Notes: generated by a model not told the origin, from the letters alone. Positions 25,751 through 34,781 are shown, numbered from the stretch's first letter. The stretch is DNA of 64,000 nucleotides from an uncultured Pirellulaceae bacterium (GCA_938083195.1 CALKCK010000019.1:62001-126000), one strand, 5' to 3'. Program-made: numbers and translations.

Positions 25751-27507
25751 GCGGTTGCAACCGGAGACTGACTCGGTCGAAAGTCAATCAGTTGGACTTC
25801 GACATTGCGGCGACCTCGAAATTCGTTAATCACGGGGCGAAAGGCAAAATCAAAAAACGCATCGGTATCGCTCAGTTCGGCAGCCCATTCGCCTTTGCCA
25901 AAAGCAACTCCGCGGATCGTCGAATCGTGCTGTTTTAATTGCAGGGAAAGGTGTCGGCCGTCTGCTCCCATCGTTTTTGCCGGTGCAGCTAATTGAACTT
26001 GGGAGGCACACAGAACAGGCCTGGGGTTGTCTTGTCCAAAGGGAGCGAGTTTTTCAAGTTCGTTCATCATGCCAATTGTGAGATGCCCAATAAAGGCCTC
26101 GGCATCAATTTCTAAATCGGGGATGAGTTCATTGACGCTTACCTGATCGATGACCTGTTCACAAAAATCTTCGCGGAATGCGTCAATGTTTTTTGGATCG
26201 ATACTTATCCCGGCGGCTGCTTTGTGGCCGCCAAACTTAATTAAATGTTGTTGGCAGCCCTGAAGTGCTTTGTAGAGGTCGACTCCACAGGAAGTTCGAC
26301 AGGAACCGACACCCGGGCGATTATTGAGGGGGTCCGTTGAGATCACGATCGTCGGCCGGTGATAGGTAGATGCGATTCTCCCCGCTGCGATTCCAATCAC
26401 ACCAAGGTGCCAGTCTGGTTCGGTCAAAACCAAAGCGGGTTCTTGCTCCGGGTCGTGATTTTCCTTAATCATTTTATTTGCGCCACGAATGATCTTACGC
26501 TCTAACGTGTCGCGATTTTTGTTAAGTTCGTCGATGTAGATTGCGAGTGCTTCGGCACGTTCTTCAGAATCGCAAGTGAGTAGCTCGACGCCTAATTGGG
26601 CTTGTCCCAGACGCCCGGCAGCATTCAGCCTCGGGCCGATCGAAAATCCAATGTCCTCCGAGCTAAGCTTTGGTTTATTTTCGCATTTTGCTAATCGCAT
26701 CAGGTGTTTCAAGCCTTGGCTAGAGTACTGTCTCATGCAATTGAGTCCGTGATGCACGATGATTCGGTTTTCATCAAGCAACGGGACCACGTCGCAGACA
26801 GTACCAATGGCTGCCAATGAAATCGCGCTAAACAAAAAGTTGCGATACTTTTCGGGAAGTTTGGCTGAGCCGCAGTGGTGTTGGCACAGTGCCCAAGCGA
26901 GTTTGAATGCCACACCAGCGCCACAGAGTCCAGTGAATGGGTAGTTAGTTCCTGGAATGGCGGGGTGAACAAGAGCGTTGGCTGGTGGAAGGGAAGGCCC
27001 TAGGTGATGGTGGTCGGTGACGACAATTTCCATCCCTTCGTCACGGGCGAATTGCACTTCTTCGACGCTGGCAATTCCACAATCCACCGAAATAATTAAT
27101 TCGGCTCCGCGACTCTTTAACTTTCCGAGGTTTTCGATACTCAGTCCGTATCCATCGTTGAGTCGGTTAGGCACAAAGTACGACACCTCGGCGTCGAGCA
27201 GTTGAAGGCAGCGAAACAGGATTGCAGTGGAAGTCATTCCATCTGCATCGTAATCACCGTAGATAAAAATTTTCTTTTGGTTTTTGACTGCGTTGTAAAT
27301 CACGTCGACCGCTTGGCTGACACCGGGTAGCTCTTGTGGCGGTCGCAGGCCTGTCATTTTTAAATCTAAAAATGAAGTGATCTGGTCGTTGTTAGTCAGT
27401 CCACGGAGGGCCAGGATTTGAGCGACGACCGGAGACACATTGGTAGTTCGTTCAATTGCTTGAATTATTTGGGAATCGTGTGCGCGAATCGACCATTGCA
27501 TTGCCAT
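25747..27507 (-). CDS. recJ: Single-stranded-DNA exonuclease RecJ
   Basis: 586 residues from the ATG at 27507; the AAAAGGAG at 27520-27513 precedes it by 5 bp. An earlier in-frame start exists but overlaps that site. DHH-phosphoesterase motifs are in order: IYGDYDADGMTS, VDCGI, TDHHHLG, and the DHHA1 part has FGGHKAAAGISI. An OB-fold region follows. RecJ is a Mn2+-dependent 5'-3' exonuclease for repair and recombination. The ung gene overlaps its end by 4 bp. Confidence 0.97.
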   Translation of the reverse strand: MAMQWSIRAHDSQIIQAIERTTNVSPVVAQILALRGLTNNDQITSFLDLKMTGLRPPQELPGVSQAVDVIYNAVKNQKKIFIYGDYDADGMTSTAILFRCLQLLDAEVSYFVPNRLNDGYGLSIENLGKLKSRGAELIISVDCGIASVEEVQFARDEGMEIVVTDHHHLGPSLPPANALVHPAIPGTNYPFTGLCGAGVAFKLAWALCQHHCGSAKLPEKYRNFLFSAISLAAIGTVCDVVPLLDENRIIVHHGLNCMRQYSSQGLKHLMRLAKCENKPKLSSEDIGFSIGPRLNAAGRLGQAQLGVELLTCDSEERAEALAIYIDELNKNRDTLERKIIRGANKMIKENHDPEQEPALVLTEPDWHLGVIGIAAGRIASTYHRPTIVISTDPLNNRPGVGSCRTSCGVDLYKALQGCQQHLIKFGGHKAAAGISIDPKNIDAFREDFCEQVIDQVSVNELIPDLEIDAEAFIGHLTIGMMNELEKLAPFGQDNPRPVLCASQVQLAAPAKTMGADGRHLSLQLKQHDSTIRGVAFGKGEWAAELSDTDAFFDFAFRPVINEFRGRRNVEVQLIDFRPSQSPVATA

Positions 27508-27512
27508 GTGCT

Positions 27513-27520
27513 CTCCTTTT
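27513..27520 (-). promoter_or_regulatory. Ribosome-binding site of recJ
   Basis: AAAAGGAG on the minus strand, 5 bp ahead of the ATG at 27507. It decides between that ATG and the upstream in-frame Met. Confidence 0.7.
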
Positions 27521-27663
27521 CTCACTTAATTAGCCGAGGCTATCGTAAAGAAAACAGTTTATAGCGGCAAGCAAGTGGCGGGGATTCTGGGGGAAGAGAT
27601 CGCATCGGCGAGCCGGTTTGCTCAATCAGCAACGGGTTGAACTGAATTTCAAAGACGGCGCGC

Positions 27664-27693
27664 AAAAAACGACCACGCGAAAAATGCGTGGTC
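27664..27693 (-). terminator. Rho-independent terminator of rpmG
   Basis: Read on the minus strand, GACCACGC (27693-27686), a 7-nt loop and GCGTGGTC (27678-27671) form a perfect 8-bp stem. After one G comes TTTTTT (27669-27664). It lies 36 bp after the rpmG stop. Confidence 0.9.
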
Positions 27694-27729
27694 ATTGCGT
27701 ATTCAGACAGCCAACCGTGAACGGATGGA

Positions 27730-27897
27730 CTATTTTTTCTTTTCGACGTGAACCGTGTGTTTACGAAGGCGTGGAGAAAACTTTTTCAGTTTAAGCTTCT
27801 CACCACCACCTTTTTTACGAATGGTGTAGTTGTAATCACCTGTTTCTTCGCAAACGAGATGGACGATTTCCAGTTTTTTCTTGCTTTTGCCTGCCAT
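27730..27897 (-). CDS. rpmG: 50S ribosomal protein L33
   Basis: 55 residues from the ATG at 27897, which gives the standard L33 start ([18 protein letters not shown]) and has GAGG about 8 bp upstream. Typical features: TIRKKGG and [18 protein letters not shown], all basic. It is the zinc-free type; only one Cys is present. It is a single gene between a promoter and a terminator. Confidence 0.96.
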   Translation of the reverse strand: MAGKSKKKLEIVHLVCEETGDYNYTIRKKGGGEKLKLKKFSPRLRKHTVHVEKKK

Positions 27898-27943
27898 GGG
27901 TAACCTCAAGGTCCCTGAATTTCCGAACAAATTAGAGTCGCGG

Positions 27944-27972
27944 AGTATATCAACTATTGTCGAGTTGAGTAA
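27944..27972 (-). promoter_or_regulatory. Extended -10 promoter of rpmG
   Basis: TGATATACT (27952-27944) has the TGn of extended -10 promoters plus a five-of-six match TATACT; a weak TTACTC lies 17 bp upstream. Transcription would start about 40 bp before the L33 ATG. Confidence 0.45.
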
Positions 27973-28124
27973 GGTACAAATTTAATAAAATCGGGGCATT
28001 GGGCGGTTTGCTGGGAAATTTCCCGAGTTCAGGGAGTATGGGAACTCCAAAACTGGATTAAATCTGAGAAAGTAAGCTATCGGCTCTGCTTCTGCAAAGC
28101 CTTGTGAGCCTTGGGAGTCCCCCG

Positions 28125-29336
28125 TTAATCTTTCCGAGTGAAGATTGCGCTAGACTCAGTGTCTTGGTAATCACGAATCAAATCATCCGGTTTTTTCTCG
28201 ATTTCAAGATCGTATTTCGAGATTGGAGCCGGTCTGCCGTAATAATATCCCTGGCCTAGTTGGAATCCCATCTGGACCAGAATGTCGTGGCACTCTCGCG
28301 TCTCCACTCCCTCGGCGAGTGTTTGAATCCCGAGGTTGTTGACAAGCGTTGCAAACAAGGCGACTAATTCTTGACGCTTGATCGAGGCGTGTTCGATGTT
28401 GTTCGTCAGTTTCATGTCAAATTTGAGGAAGTCAGGCCGTACTTCTCCAAGTTCCACCAAGCGAGCTTTTCCAACGCCAAAATCGTCAAAGGCCAGCATG
28501 ATATTCAAGTCTTTGAGAACTGAGCAAAGCTCCCCCATCATGTTCATGTTCGTCGCAGCCGCTTCATGAATTTCGAGCGTAATTTTTTGCTCGGGTGCCG
28601 CTTCGCGAACTTCTCTTAAGGAATCATAGAGCGCTGAATTATCAAGTTCTTTGGGGTGTGTATTAACGAAGAGGTTTGAATCCGAGCCGAACGATGTACC
28701 GATTTCAACTCCACGTAGCCGGAATGCTTCACTCAATTGGGCTTCCATATTTAATTGTGATGCGGCATGAAACATTTCCTGTGGCGTTTGCAAGCCAAAC
28801 AGTCGGCTGCGCCCGAGAACTTCGTAACCTATGAATGCCTGATCTTCGAGTCGAACGATGGGTTGGAAGTGTGGGTAGAGTCCGCCTTCACTGATCAGTT
28901 TTTCGAATTGGATCATTGCAAGTGCCTGATCACAAACGTCTTCATGAATGGTGTTATAAGAAGTAGCACTTTCCAGTTTCACACCCACGCGAAATACTAG
29001 AGCTGCAAAATGAATTAAATCGTTTTCCTGAATCTCTATTTCACCGGAGATTTGTTCACCGTTAACGAACGTTCCATTGGTACTTCCAGATTCCCGAAGC
29101 ATCAATCGTCCATCGTCCGATGCGACAATTTCAGCATGGTTTTTTGAGATGCATCCGTCGGGAAGGTGCAGCGATGAATCCGATCGTCTGCCGATTGAAA
29201 ACGGAGTCGAATGGATTGGGAATTGGCGATTAGGCTGTTCCGGGTCGATTTGACCTGTCAAAAACCAACGACATTTGCTCGACGTTTCTCCCGTTTGCTG
29301 CGGGAGGTTTGAGCTGATTGCATTCAGGTCGATCAT
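28125..29336 (-). CDS. FHA-EAL domain protein (phosphothreonine reader with c-di-GMP phosphodiesterase fold)
   Basis: 403 residues from the ATG at 29336; a TTG at 29387 would add 17 residues but neither has a clear Shine-Dalgarno site. The FHA domain (about 40-120) has the phosphopeptide-binding residues G49-R50, S64-x-x-H67 and STNGT (85-89). The EAL domain (about 145-385) keeps all catalytic residues: EVLGR (E172), FVNTHP, LEIHE, FDDFG, LKFD and AEGVET, then GQGYYYGRP. It is probably active as a c-di-GMP phosphodiesterase, regulated by binding to a phosphorylated partner. The neighbouring kinase could supply that phosphothreonine. Cytoplasmic. It is divergent from the AAA+ ATPase gene. Confidence 0.9.
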   Translation of the reverse strand: MIDLNAISSNLPQQTGETSSKCRWFLTGQIDPEQPNRQFPIHSTPFSIGRRSDSSLHLPDGCISKNHAEIVASDDGRLMLRESGSTNGTFVNGEQISGEIEIQENDLIHFAALVFRVGVKLESATSYNTIHEDVCDQALAMIQFEKLISEGGLYPHFQPIVRLEDQAFIGYEVLGRSRLFGLQTPQEMFHAASQLNMEAQLSEAFRLRGVEIGTSFGSDSNLFVNTHPKELDNSALYDSLREVREAAPEQKITLEIHEAAATNMNMMGELCSVLKDLNIMLAFDDFGVGKARLVELGEVRPDFLKFDMKLTNNIEHASIKRQELVALFATLVNNLGIQTLAEGVETRECHDILVQMGFQLGQGYYYGRPAPISKYDLEIEKKPDDLIRDYQDTESSAIFTRKD

Positions 29337-29788
29337 AAGTGGATTGGGTGTGAATCGTAAATGGTTTATTCGGGTGCCATCAACCAAGCGAGGTGATTCG
29401 CTTCAATACTTGAAACAAACAGGGCCACGTTTATTGGTCGTTTCGCCTGGAAAATTTGTAAGGATGTGAATTCTCCGTAAGGTCTTTTAGCTTTCAAACA
29501 AACGTCAGGTCGAAACAAAACAGACAAAATACCTAAGGTTGAGAAATGATCTGCATAGCCTTCCCCAGTCCACTAGAAACATGTTCTAGGCGTCGACAAT
29601 TGTCGCGTTAGAAAAAGGGTTTGTAGGGGTCGTGTCAGTTAGTTGGGGTTTTACATCCCCTTCGGCCGAGGCGGAATCGCTTAAATCCATCCAGGTCGTT
29701 CCTTTGAGATTCGCCATGAGAATTGGACCGGAGGCGACGATAGTCCTTTAGAATGGAAGATCAACTAGTCCCTATTTGAGATATCGCC
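29337..29788. other. Divergent intergenic region with paired palindromes
   Basis: About 450 bp between the FHA-EAL gene and the AAA+ ATPase gene. It holds an imperfect palindrome at 29573-29589 (CTAGAA-5-TTCTAG) and a perfect one at 29594-29605 (CGACAATTGTCG), 4 bp apart. I see no RNA gene. No sharp promoter box pair was found. Confidence 0.5.
29573..29605. promoter_or_regulatory. Candidate operator: two adjacent palindromes
   Basis: CTAGAA and TTCTAG form 6-bp arms with a 5-bp centre (29573-29589), followed by the perfect 12-bp palindrome CGACAATTGTCG (29594-29605). Position between two divergent genes fits a transcription-factor site; no regulator is identified. Confidence 0.35.
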
Positions 29789-31117
29789 ATGTTTACTCAA
29801 ACAACGCCAAGCTTGGGATCTGGATTGCTCGCGACGATTTTGGCCGACGAGTCATTTCGTCCCTCCGAGCCCAATTCGCTTCCAGAAACAAGTTTGCCAA
29901 ACTCTCTTATCGAGAGCTTGTTGATCAAACGGCTGGCGGTTGTTGGAATGAGTAGCGGACGTCAACTTTCGAATGATCTGTGTTTGCCTTTTAGTGTGTT
30001 GCAAAAGTTGTTTGGACAACTGCGATCGAGGCAGGTTATCGTTCACAATGGCTCGGCACCACTCAATGACTATAGTTACACTTTGACCGAAAGTGGTCGT
30101 GAGCGAGCGGCGATTGCAAATCAGCAGTGTTCTTATGGTGGTCCGGCTCCTGTTCCTCTGATCGACTATGTGCTTAGCGCGGAGGCACAGACGATTCGGG
30201 CTGAGTCACCAAAGCGGAAGCAACTTCGAAGTGCCTTTGGCGATATTTCGATTAACGAGGCGCTTTTCGAAAACTTGGGGCCGGCAATTAATTCTGGTGC
30301 TGGATTGTTTTTGTATGGAGAGCCAGGAAACGGTAAATCGACGCTGGCTCATCGAATAACCCGGTGTTTTGGTAATGAAATCTGGGTGCCGCATGCGATT
30401 TATGAAGATGGTCATATCATCAAGTTTTTCGATGCCGCTTATCACAAGCCTGCACAAGATGATTCTAACTCCCTGATCCATGATGCCGCCTACGACAAAC
30501 GCTGGGTGAAAATTCGCAGGCCGACCGTGGTTGTTGGTGGTGAATTAACGATGGATTCGCTTGAGATTCGATACAACGCGAATAGCAATGTCAGCGAAGC
30601 TTCGCTGCAAATGAAAAGTAATTGCGGCTGCCTCTTAATCGATGATTTTGGGCGCCAGCGAATCGAACCGCAGGAATTATTGAATCGCTGGATCGTCCCA
30701 CTGGAGAGTCGTGTTGACTTTCTTAAATTAGCAACTGGCAAGAAAATTATGGTGCCGTTTGAACAGCTAATAATTTTTTCAACCAACCTCGAGCCGAGCG
30801 ATTTGGTAGATGAAGCGTTTCTCCGCCGGATCCCCTACAAAATTGAAATTAGTGATCCTTCTACCAAAGAATTTCATGTTCTATTTGAAATTTACTGCGA
30901 CAAGTTAGGGTTTGAATATGACGTTGAAGTGGTTGATTATTTAATCGAAACTCATTTCACCTCGGCCTCGCGTCGGCTCAGGCGGTGTCATCCGAGAGAC
31001 CTTTTGACGCAGATTAGAAATTTCTGTGCCTACAACGAACTGCCAATTGAAATTCGTCCCGAGTATTTTGATCGAGTTGTCAAAAGTTACTTTACGGACG
31101 TACTAAGCAAGGCTTGA
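29789..31117 (+). CDS. AAA+ ATPase with N-terminal winged-helix domain
   Basis: 442 residues. An N-terminal winged-helix-like part lies at about 38-110 (LPFSVLQKLFGQLRSRQVIV, YTLTESGRERA). The ATPase core has Walker A GEPGNGKST (177-185), Walker B CLLIDD (281-286), sensor I IIFSTN (328-333) and an arginine-finger-like FLRRIPY (344-350); the helical lid runs to the end. It is cytoplasmic, with no membrane segment. Family-level function is unknown; such ATPases remodel proteins or DNA. The next gene on the same strand, 321 bp on, is the kinase-tubulin fusion, which suggests a shared process. The FHA-EAL gene is divergent upstream. Confidence 0.88.
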   Translation: MFTQTTPSLGSGLLATILADESFRPSEPNSLPETSLPNSLIESLLIKRLAVVGMSSGRQLSNDLCLPFSVLQKLFGQLRSRQVIVHNGSAPLNDYSYTLTESGRERAAIANQQCSYGGPAPVPLIDYVLSAEAQTIRAESPKRKQLRSAFGDISINEALFENLGPAINSGAGLFLYGEPGNGKSTLAHRITRCFGNEIWVPHAIYEDGHIIKFFDAAYHKPAQDDSNSLIHDAAYDKRWVKIRRPTVVVGGELTMDSLEIRYNANSNVSEASLQMKSNCGCLLIDDFGRQRIEPQELLNRWIVPLESRVDFLKLATGKKIMVPFEQLIIFSTNLEPSDLVDEAFLRRIPYKIEISDPSTKEFHVLFEIYCDKLGFEYDVEVVDYLIETHFTSASRRLRRCHPRDLLTQIRNFCAYNELPIEIRPEYFDRVVKSYFTDVLSKA

Positions 31118-31285
31118 GCGACGATTTCTCTTGTACGGCACGAATCGCTGATTCTCTCAACCGTGCCTCACGAGGGATACGATCTTAAGACCCTTCCCTG
31201 CGATGAAGTTTTGGGAAATCTCTCGCTTCTACCGCTGTGCGCTTCCCCATGTGTCCGTCAGTCGTAGCAGATGTTCCAGTTCTTT

Positions 31286-31294
31286 GGGGGGGGG
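31286..31294 (+). repeat. Poly-G tract (nine G)
   Basis: A homopolymer of nine G about 145 bp ahead of the kinase-tubulin start. Such tracts change length easily during replication and could alter leader or promoter spacing. Confidence 0.8.
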
Positions 31295-31427
31295 AGCTGT
31301 TTTTCAGCGGAATCTTTAGCCGTTTTCGCTTCAATTTCTAACAGGAAGCTACCTTTCCGAGACACTTCGCTCGCTTAAAAGCGATGTTGAGCTAACTAAC
31401 CCTGCCTAAACCCGGCGAAATTTCGGT

Positions 31428-31433
31428 AAAGGA
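31428..31433 (+). promoter_or_regulatory. Ribosome-binding site for the TTG start of the kinase-tubulin gene
   Basis: AAAGGA, 5 bp before the TTG at 31439. No ATG in frame nearby gives a kinase domain start of normal length. Confidence 0.7.
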
Positions 31434-31438
31434 ATCCT

Positions 31439-34400
31439 TTGAAATCTGAACGACTAGAATCTCAGCGCGACATTCTTGGCTACACGCTTCAGGATCGGAT
31501 TGGTACTGGCGGGTTTGGTGAGGTTTGGTCAGCCATTGCCCCGGGCGGGCTCTCGAAAGCGTTAAAGATCATCTATGGATTCCATGATGAGAAACGTGCG
31601 CAGTCGGAACTGAAGGCGCTCGATCGAGTCAAAGCACTAAGGCACCCGTTTCTGCTTTCATTAGAACGAATTGAAGTTTTCGAAGGCCAGTTAGTCGTGG
31701 TCTCGGAATTAGCTGACAAGAGCCTTGCTGAAGCATTCAACGAATATACCGCTAAGGGGCAGCTGGGAATTCCCAGAGAATTGGTGCTTCGTTATCTCCG
31801 TGGGGTCGCGGAAGCACTCGATTACATGCGGGAGGAGCATACGCTCCAGCATCTCGATATTAAACCGGAAAACTTACTTCTAGTCGGAGATCACGTTAAG
31901 GTCGCCGATTTTGGACTAATCAAAGATATTGACGCCGGTTCCCATTCGCTGATGTCCGGGATGACACCAGCGTACGCAGCCCCGGAGTTATTTGATGGTT
32001 GTCCAGGAATGCATAGTGATCAGTATTCTTTGGCAATTGTTTACCAAGAAATGCTAACGGGCACCCGTCCTTTTCCAGGAAATACACCTGCCCAACTCGC
32101 CGCGCAGCATCTCCATGGAAAGCCTAACCTAAGGCAGTTGCCTAAAGGTGATCAGCCGATAGTCGCCAAGGCGCTCTCCAAAGACGCAAGTCTTCGTTAC
32201 GCCAATTGCCGAAAATTCATTAACGAACTAGTTAATAAAAAAAGAGCCGTTAAAAAGTCGATTCGCCGATCGGACATTTACCTCGATGTCGAATCTAATA
32301 CGATGACCTTGCCTGGTTCTAACAATAGTCAGCAGGTCACACCGACGCTTTCAGGGATGGGATTGCCGTACAAGGGAACTGAACTGAAATCGTTAGGCCC
32401 GCCTGACTGCAACCCTCAACAAGCCAAGCTTCGGCCGACCTTGGTAGTCACGATCGGCGCGACTGCTAATCGCATTGCTCACAAATTAAAAAAGCAAATT
32501 GGTTGTCGGCATGGAGATCTCGCAGATTTACCTTCGACTCAAATACTCGCGATCGACACCGACCGTCAGGCGTTAAATGAATTATGTGCCATTGGCGTTA
32601 ACGGCGCTTTGGGCGTGAGCGAGGTCATCGACATTCCGCTGCGAAAGCCAGAAGTTTATCGCGACCGCTCGCACTCGTTGCTCTCATGGTTGGGACGACG
32701 ATGGATTTATAATGTGCCAAGGTCACTGCAAACGGAGGGGTTGCGTCCCCTTGGAAGACTGGCTTTTGCCGATCATTTTGACATGATTTGCAATCGAATT
32801 CAGGAGAGTCTTCGAAAGATCATGACGGTTGAAAACCTGGCAAAGTCAGCAGATAAATTAAACATTGACCCTGGAGAATTGTCGCCCCGCGTATTTTTGG
32901 TGACCTCAATTAGTGGCGGGGTTGGGAGCGGAATGGCTTTAGATCTTGCCTACACGCTCAAACTGTTGATGAACGAGAACAATATCGATTCCAGTACGCT
33001 TTCTGGGATTCTGTTGCATTCGACGTGTAAGCAGAAGCGAGATCCGACTCTCTCGACTGCTAATGCTATCTCGTTTTTAACGGAGATGCGACATTTTGTT
33101 GAGCGTGGATTTACGGGAGATCCAACGATCGGGTTACCTGATTTCGAAAATGAGCCACCGTTTGATTTTACTTACTTTAATGATTTAGGTCATGATCTGC
33201 GGTCGAGTGAATTTGATCACAATCTTGATCAAATCGCGGAGTACATTTACTTGTCGAGCACCTCGCGTTGCGCTGAGTTTTTGGACAAGTGTCGAGATAT
33301 CGAGTCCGAATTTGATCATTTTTCCCTGCGAACGTTTGGGATGAGTTCTACCGGACCAGGGAATTTGAAAACTGGACAAGACGCAGTTAGCCGTGTGGCG
33401 AGCGGACTGGTTTATCGCTGGTTAGGCGGTGACCGTGGAATTCAGTTTAACGCCAATGAATTTGTTGACCGACAAATGGAGATGGCAGGCTTGGAAGAGT
33501 CTCAGTTAGTTCAGAGAATATCGGTTGCAGCTGAGAATGTATTTGAAGGCAAAATTGGAACCATCGTATCCGACGCTAAAGAGATAGTTTTAGCCAGTTT
33601 GGTTGATTCGAGAAGTACGATCCAGGAGTTTCTCGATGGTGTATTTGGCACTCCTGACGTTAGCGAAACCGTAAGCGTCGATTTAGAAGTTTGCCATGAG
33701 ATGCAAGACCTTACCCAGCAGATGGCCAACAGAGATGCAGAGCTTTTGCGGGCTGAGATATTAAAAATGGTGAGTAACCAAGAACTAAATATTTTTAAGG
33801 CTCAGCGATCAATCGATTGTCTACTCGGAAGACTCGATGGCCTGCAGGTTAAGGTGAAGCAGGCTATTCGCAATCATCGCGCTGATTTGGGAACCAAGCT
33901 GAATGATTTACGTCCGTTTTCTGACGAGCGGGCAAGGTCGAGTCGAGAGTTTGAAGAGCGATTTAATCGAGCGGTCAATGCTTACTGCGATGCCAGGTGC
34001 ACTGAGTTTTACAGACGTTTTACTACGGCTTATTACCGGACAGTGACTCGTAAATTGGAATCAACGCGCGAGATGGTCAATAAGTTCAAAATTAAACTTG
34101 AAAAAATACAGGTTGATTTTGAATCATTCGAGGAAGTCGAGGAGGTAGAGACGACTGACGAATTCGATATGAATCAGATTTTCAGCGAGAGTATCAATCG
34201 TGATCTAGACCAACAAATCTTGAAGACGGAACTGCAAGTTTACCAATCACTGATTCGAGATTGGGGCGATTATGTCAGCGTGTTCAATGATGCATCGCTC
34301 ATGAGGAGTCAGCTGCCGCAGCAAATTAGAACGTCAGCTCAGCGAGTGCTAACCAATGCTTATAAAAAAGTTTCATTGGATGATGTGGTGCAAAAAGAGA

Positions 34401-34741
34401 ATATCGGTCCTGAACAATTGGTGAAGTGGGCGAAAGATCGCGTGCGTGAGGCGAGGCCCAAAGTCGACGATTGTGGCGGCACCTGCCGTTTGATGGTCGG
34501 GATGCCGGCTTACTCGGGTGAATCAATGCTGCCGAGGATTTTAGAAAGTAAATTCAAATTAAAGAATTGTGCGGTGCATGGCACTCAAGGCAACTTCGTG
34601 CTTTGTTTTGAAGGGGAGGACGTGCCGCTGGCCAATGTTGCGTTTCGTTTACTGGAGAGCCAGCCTAACGCTCCAGAATTAGTAAGGCGAATTAATACGC
34701 GAAATGATATTGATTGGTCGACGCTCGACGAATTACTGTAG
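31439..34741 (+). CDS. Ser/Thr protein kinase fused to an FtsZ/tubulin-like GTPase domain
   Basis: 1100 residues from a TTG start with AAAGGA 5 bp upstream. Residues 15-270 form a full Hanks-type kinase: Gly loop IGTGGFGEV (21-29), Lys43, HLDIKPEN (138-145, so Arg of HRD is Leu), DFG (157-159) and APE (181-183). After a linker (280-330), residues 333-510 show FtsZ/tubulin features: VVTIGATANRI in place of the first Gly-rich loop, ILAIDTDRQAL like FtsZ's NTDAQAL, and SISGGVGSGMALDLA (490-504) for the GGGTGTG signature. This fits the Tubulin_2 (tubulin-like) family. The last 500 residues are mostly helical and may oligomerise. No membrane segment, so cytoplasmic. Substrates and polymerisation are unknown. 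Confidence 0.9.
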   Translation: MKSERLESQRDILGYTLQDRIGTGGFGEVWSAIAPGGLSKALKIIYGFHDEKRAQSELKALDRVKALRHPFLLSLERIEVFEGQLVVVSELADKSLAEAFNEYTAKGQLGIPRELVLRYLRGVAEALDYMREEHTLQHLDIKPENLLLVGDHVKVADFGLIKDIDAGSHSLMSGMTPAYAAPELFDGCPGMHSDQYSLAIVYQEMLTGTRPFPGNTPAQLAAQHLHGKPNLRQLPKGDQPIVAKALSKDASLRYANCRKFINELVNKKRAVKKSIRRSDIYLDVESNTMTLPGSNNSQQVTPTLSGMGLPYKGTELKSLGPPDCNPQQAKLRPTLVVTIGATANRIAHKLKKQIGCRHGDLADLPSTQILAIDTDRQALNELCAIGVNGALGVSEVIDIPLRKPEVYRDRSHSLLSWLGRRWIYNVPRSLQTEGLRPLGRLAFADHFDMICNRIQESLRKIMTVENLAKSADKLNIDPGELSPRVFLVTSISGGVGSGMALDLAYTLKLLMNENNIDSSTLSGILLHSTCKQKRDPTLSTANAISFLTEMRHFVERGFTGDPTIGLPDFENEPPFDFTYFNDLGHDLRSSEFDHNLDQIAEYIYLSSTSRCAEFLDKCRDIESEFDHFSLRTFGMSSTGPGNLKTGQDAVSRVASGLVYRWLGGDRGIQFNANEFVDRQMEMAGLEESQLVQRISVAAENVFEGKIGTIVSDAKEIVLASLVDSRSTIQEFLDGVFGTPDVSETVSVDLEVCHEMQDLTQQMANRDAELLRAEILKMVSNQELNIFKAQRSIDCLLGRLDGLQVKVKQAIRNHRADLGTKLNDLRPFSDERARSSREFEERFNRAVNAYCDARCTEFYRRFTTAYYRTVTRKLESTREMVNKFKIKLEKIQVDFESFEEVEEVETTDEFDMNQIFSESINRDLDQQILKTELQVYQSLIRDWGDYVSVFNDASLMRSQLPQQIRTSAQRVLTNAYKKVSLDDVVQKENIGPEQLVKWAKDRVREARPKVDDCGGTCRLMVGMPAYSGESMLPRILESKFKLKNCAVHGTQGNFVLCFEGEDVPLANVAFRLLESQPNAPELVRRINTRNDIDWSTLDELL

Positions 34742-34781
34742 TCGCCACTTCACTTGAGCCGCTGCAGTAGGGGAACGATCA

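Larger units (their letters stand above)
31118..31438 (+). other. Leader between the AAA+ gene and the kinase-tubulin gene
   Basis: 320 bp. It contains a run of nine G (31286-31294) and a short inverted repeat TCGCTT-AA-AAGCGA around 31370-31386. No open frame or RNA gene is convincing. The ribosome-binding site for the kinase gene lies at its end. Confidence 0.5.
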
